This document shows positions 62,274 through 64,000 of a DNA stretch of 64,000 nt, in pieces. The DNA is taken from the NCBI GenBank assembly GCA_039029195.1, contig JBCCGR010000002.1:191970-255969 (forward strand), read 5' to 3'. The notes under the pieces are model-generated. The model saw nothing but the letters and a program-made list of their open reading frames with translations, was not told where the DNA came from and searched no databases. Every line of letters starts with the position of its first letter. The stretch's first letter is position 1. The translations under genes and the position numbers were made by a program. Source of the stretch: JBCCGR01 sp039029195. GTDB lineage: Bacteria; Pseudomonadota; Alphaproteobacteria; Rhizobiales; Rhizobiaceae.

Positions 62274-63323
62274 ATGGGCGTTCGGGAACGCATTCGGACC
62301 GGGCCGAAATCCAGCGATTTCGTTCAGGGTGACAAGATTGCCGAGATCGAGCGGCTGACCCGTGATGTGTTTGACGCCACACCAAACCGGGTTGCCTTCC
62401 CCGGCGGGGCGCACCGATCTGCCTTCATCGTCGATATCGCCGACGGGCTTTATGTGATTGCGCAGCGCGAAAACGCCAACGATGCCCAGCTTGAGGGGAT
62501 CGTTCTGAAGACGCTTTCTCCCACCGGCCATGTCCCTGAATTTGTCGCCCATCGTGGCGCCTGGCTCATTCAGCAATGTGTTCCGGGTCAAAGACTCCCC
62601 ATCCTCATTGATGAAGCCGTCACATCTGAACAACGGCTTACGCTGGCGACACAGGCACTCGATGCCTTGGCGACGATTTGCGAGGCGGCTCATTCGGCAA
62701 GTCTTCAACATCGCACACCCCGGCTAGGGGTGCGGCCCGGCTGGTTGCAGGACCGCATCATGTTGCCGGGATCTGTTTCCCGCCGCCTTGATATTGCACC
62801 GCCGGAGATTGATCCCCGCGAGATACACAAAGTGATGGATGTCAAACATCGTCACTTCATCAAATGGGATTCCCGACCCGGTAACGCGCTTTTCCAGGAT
62901 GGACGCATGGTCTGGTTTGATTGGGAAGATGCCGGGCGTCGGCACGCGATCGACGATCTGGTCTGCTTCTTCGCTGACGAATGGCTGCAACTTGATATCG
63001 ATGATGAAGATCGGTTGATCGACCACATGCTCGAGCGTTTCGCGCCAAACCAGAAGCCAGACAGTGCCATGCATTACTTCCATGTCGCAGGACTTGTGCA
63101 GATCGGCTTTCGACTTCAGCTCGCCGTAAAATACTGGAGCCGCGAAAGCGAATGGTGGGATCGCCAGATGTGCCTGAGTGGTGACAAAGTGGGTGTTACG
63201 CCGGAAGAAGTGACCCGGCTGGTTCGTCGCGGATTGCGTTGGTCAGATCGCCAGCAAATGCTGAAAGGCTATCAGCCCTGGCTGCGGAACATCGCAGCGA
63301 AGCTTGATCTCGCGATCTCTTAG
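62274..63323 (+). CDS. Phosphotransferase with an aminoglycoside/choline-kinase-like fold
   Basis: This 349-residue protein starts MGVRERIRTGPKSSDF and has a kinase-like C lobe: the catalytic loop KWDSRPGNALFQ (Asp and Asn), then WFDWEDAGRRHAIDDLVCFFAD, where the first Asp plays the DFG role. The N lobe has a short YVIAQRENAND strand, where Gln-Arg stands in for the usual lysine region. Such proteins phosphorylate small alcohols, sugars or aminoglycosides; the substrate here is unknown. GTG-type starts and ATG 62256 are alternatives. No antibiotic-resistance role can be claimed. Confidence 0.75.
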   Translation: MGVRERIRTGPKSSDFVQGDKIAEIERLTRDVFDATPNRVAFPGGAHRSAFIVDIADGLYVIAQRENANDAQLEGIVLKTLSPTGHVPEFVAHRGAWLIQQCVPGQRLPILIDEAVTSEQRLTLATQALDALATICEAAHSASLQHRTPRLGVRPGWLQDRIMLPGSVSRRLDIAPPEIDPREIHKVMDVKHRHFIKWDSRPGNALFQDGRMVWFDWEDAGRRHAIDDLVCFFADEWLQLDIDDEDRLIDHMLERFAPNQKPDSAMHYFHVAGLVQIGFRLQLAVKYWSRESEWWDRQMCLSGDKVGVTPEEVTRLVRRGLRWSDRQQMLKGYQPWLRNIAAKLDLAIS

Positions 63324-63604
63324 GAACGGGATTCCCGTAAGCACCGGTCGCCCGGAAACCACGCAAACTAGCACGTATTCTTTTCAAATTCTCGCCAATT
63401 GGTAACAGAAAATTGGTCGAGAAGGCCTCGCCTTTCCTTGAAATTCTGTATTCTCGCCTGTCTATATCGTAAAAATATTTGGTTAATAGATAAAATTTTA
63501 TTCAAATTTGCGATGTTCACCAGTTGATGTAGGGTTAATCATTACATTCTCAAACGAAAACGAATTTATTTGATATGTCTGGACCTTCATTCTTGGAGGT
63601 GCAC
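63324..63604 (+). promoter_or_regulatory. AT-rich leader upstream of the Gly-Ser/Gly-Lys repeat gene
   Basis: This 281-base stretch has no gene. After the kinase stop, ACGGG and CCCGT around 63327 form a small hairpin. TCTCGCCAATT (63390-63400) pairs with AATTGGTCGAGA (63411-63422) with one bulge. From about 63465 the DNA is much richer in A and T than the neighbours (AAAAATATTTGG, AATAGATAAAATTTT), and GGAGGT sits six bases before the ATG at 63605. It is probably the promoter and operator region of that gene. Confidence 0.45.
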
Positions 63605-64000
63605 ATGTCTGCTAATAACTATTACAATTGGTATGACTGGAATGGCGGCGATTGGTCTTCGTATCGTGGCGGTTCTGGCTCAGGTTCTGGATCGGGTTCA
63701 GGCTCAGGCTCCGGAAGTGGTTCAGGTTCTGGCTCAGGTTCGGGCAGCGGTTCTGGCTCAGGTTCCGGTAAGGGCTCGGGCAAAGGTTCCGGCAAGGGCT
63801 CTGGTAAGGGCTCCGGCAAGGGTTCTGGCTCAGGTTCCGGTAAGGGATCGGGCAAAGGCTCTGGTAAGGGCTCCGGCAAGGGTTCTGGCTCAGGTTCCGG
63901 TAAGGGATCGGGCAAAGGCTCTGGTAAGGGCTCAGGCAAAGGATCAGGCAAAGGATCAGGCAAGGGTTCTGGTAAAGGATCTGGTAGCGGTTCTGGCTCA
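63605..64000 (+). CDS. Cationic Gly-Ser/Gly-Lys repeat protein, N-terminal part (partial)
   Basis: I recognise no family. An ATG with a good GGAGGT site opens a frame that is still open at the right edge (132 codons). The first 22 residues are rich in aromatics (YYNWYDWNGGDW, seven Tyr/Trp in 22) and have no signal peptide. Then 110 residues are pure GS or GK dipeptides, with 16 Lys and no acidic residue, so the seen part is strongly basic. Codons vary among repeats (GGT, GGC, GGA with TCT, TCA, TCC, TCG, AGC), which suggests selection on the protein. The opposite strand encodes a Pro/Glu/Leu repeat frame, judged a shadow. Confidence 0.7.
   Translation, partial: MSANNYYNWYDWNGGDWSSYRGGSGSGSGSGSGSGSGSGSGSGSGSGSGSGSGSGKGSGKGSGKGSGKGSGKGSGSGSGKGSGKGSGKGSGKGSGSGSGKGSGKGSGKGSGKGSGKGSGKGSGKGSGSGSGS
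63749..63932. repeat. Tandem 12-base-based DNA repeat with 60- and 72-base higher-order units
   Basis: The block starting GGTTCTGGCTCAGGTTCCGG recurs at 63749, 63821 and 63881, spaced by 72 and then 60 bases, both multiples of the 12-base GSGK/GSGS unit. The copies at 63821 and 63881 are identical for about 52 bases, which points to recent duplication by slippage or unequal exchange inside the coding sequence. Confidence 0.85.

Noticed and set aside
62274..63323. Antibiotic resistance by aminoglycoside phosphotransferase
   Set aside because: Only the general kinase-fold loop is recognisable; the aminoglycoside-binding features cannot be read and most such genomic homologues have other substrates.
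63622..63963. Minus-strand frame encoding a long Pro-Leu-Pro-Glu repeat
   Set aside because: It is the mirror of the Gly-Ser/Gly-Lys repeat. The plus-strand frame has a good ribosome site and a non-repetitive aromatic head, and stays open to the edge; the minus frame has no comparable start.
63680..64000. Repeats that could suggest a CRISPR or VNTR array
   Set aside because: The repeats are 12-base in-frame coding units with no unique spacers and no cas genes nearby.

Overview
The window comes from a Gram-negative alphaproteobacterium, most likely of the order Hyphomicrobiales (Rhizobiales). The evidence is gene order and family content, not a phylogeny: lptC-lptA-lptB-rpoN-hpf-ptsN; trpF-trpB-trpA-accD-folC; an IalB-family gene beside rlmN and argG; a FYDLN-type (TIGR02300) gene beside aroA; MmcB; DUF2852; and a GST gene between queG and uppP. 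The DNA is moderately GC-rich and almost fully coding. I see no insertion sequence, prophage, integrase or CRISPR array.

Layout. 0-5.4 kb: queG (cut by the left edge), a GST, uppP, a small monooxygenase-like gene, a class A penicillin-binding protein and RNase D. 5.5-11 kb: LPS transport (lptC, lptA, lptB), then rpoN, hpf and ptsN. 11-17 kb, minus strand: trpF, trpB, trpA, accD, folC, plus a DUF45 metallopeptidase. 17-20.2 kb: DUF2852, DUF1330, pyrF, an FMN reductase and deoD. 20.3-22.7 kb: two tandem paralogues of exactly 385 residues that look like ClyA/HBL-type alpha-helical pore-forming toxin subunits. 22.9-26.1 kb: dnaK-dnaJ with a probable heat-shock promoter. 26.4-32.4 kb: a secreted hypothetical protein, an AlkB-like dioxygenase, a HAD nucleotidase, argB, cmk, rpsA and a GFA protein. 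32.6-41.6 kb: a DUF442-like phosphatase, an L,D-transpeptidase lipoprotein, mmcB, tRNA-Ala(GGC), the FYDLN gene, aroA, dut, a DAO-type flavoprotein, an SDR, a VOC protein and a secreted alpha/beta hydrolase. 41.7-48.5 kb: a complete branched-chain-amino-acid-type ABC importer with an embedded acyl-CoA ligase, closed by a strong terminator. 48.5-54.6 kb: an epoxide-hydrolase-like enzyme, a CysQ phosphatase, a second L,D-transpeptidase, a YkvA protein, a quinone oxidoreductase, a SpoU methyltransferase and IalB. 54.7-63.3 kb: rlmN, a PAP2 phosphatase, argG, a membrane-anchored TAXI protein, typA, a GNAT acetyltransferase and a kinase-fold phosphotransferase. From 63.6 kb a cationic Gly-Ser/Gly-Lys repeat gene runs off the right edge behind an AT-rich leader.

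How it fits together. Most of the window is core chromosome. An envelope theme recurs: undecaprenyl phosphate recycling, a class A PBP, the Lpt bridge, two L,D-transpeptidases and a PAP2 phosphatase. The parts least explained by known core functions are the tandem toxin-like pair with its operator-rich upstream region, and the repeat protein at the right edge. Smaller oddities are an AccD without its zinc-ribbon cysteines, a broken aroA-cmk-rpsA block, and several strong inverted repeats in non-coding DNA. All functions are assigned by reading motifs and gene order; no database search was run.
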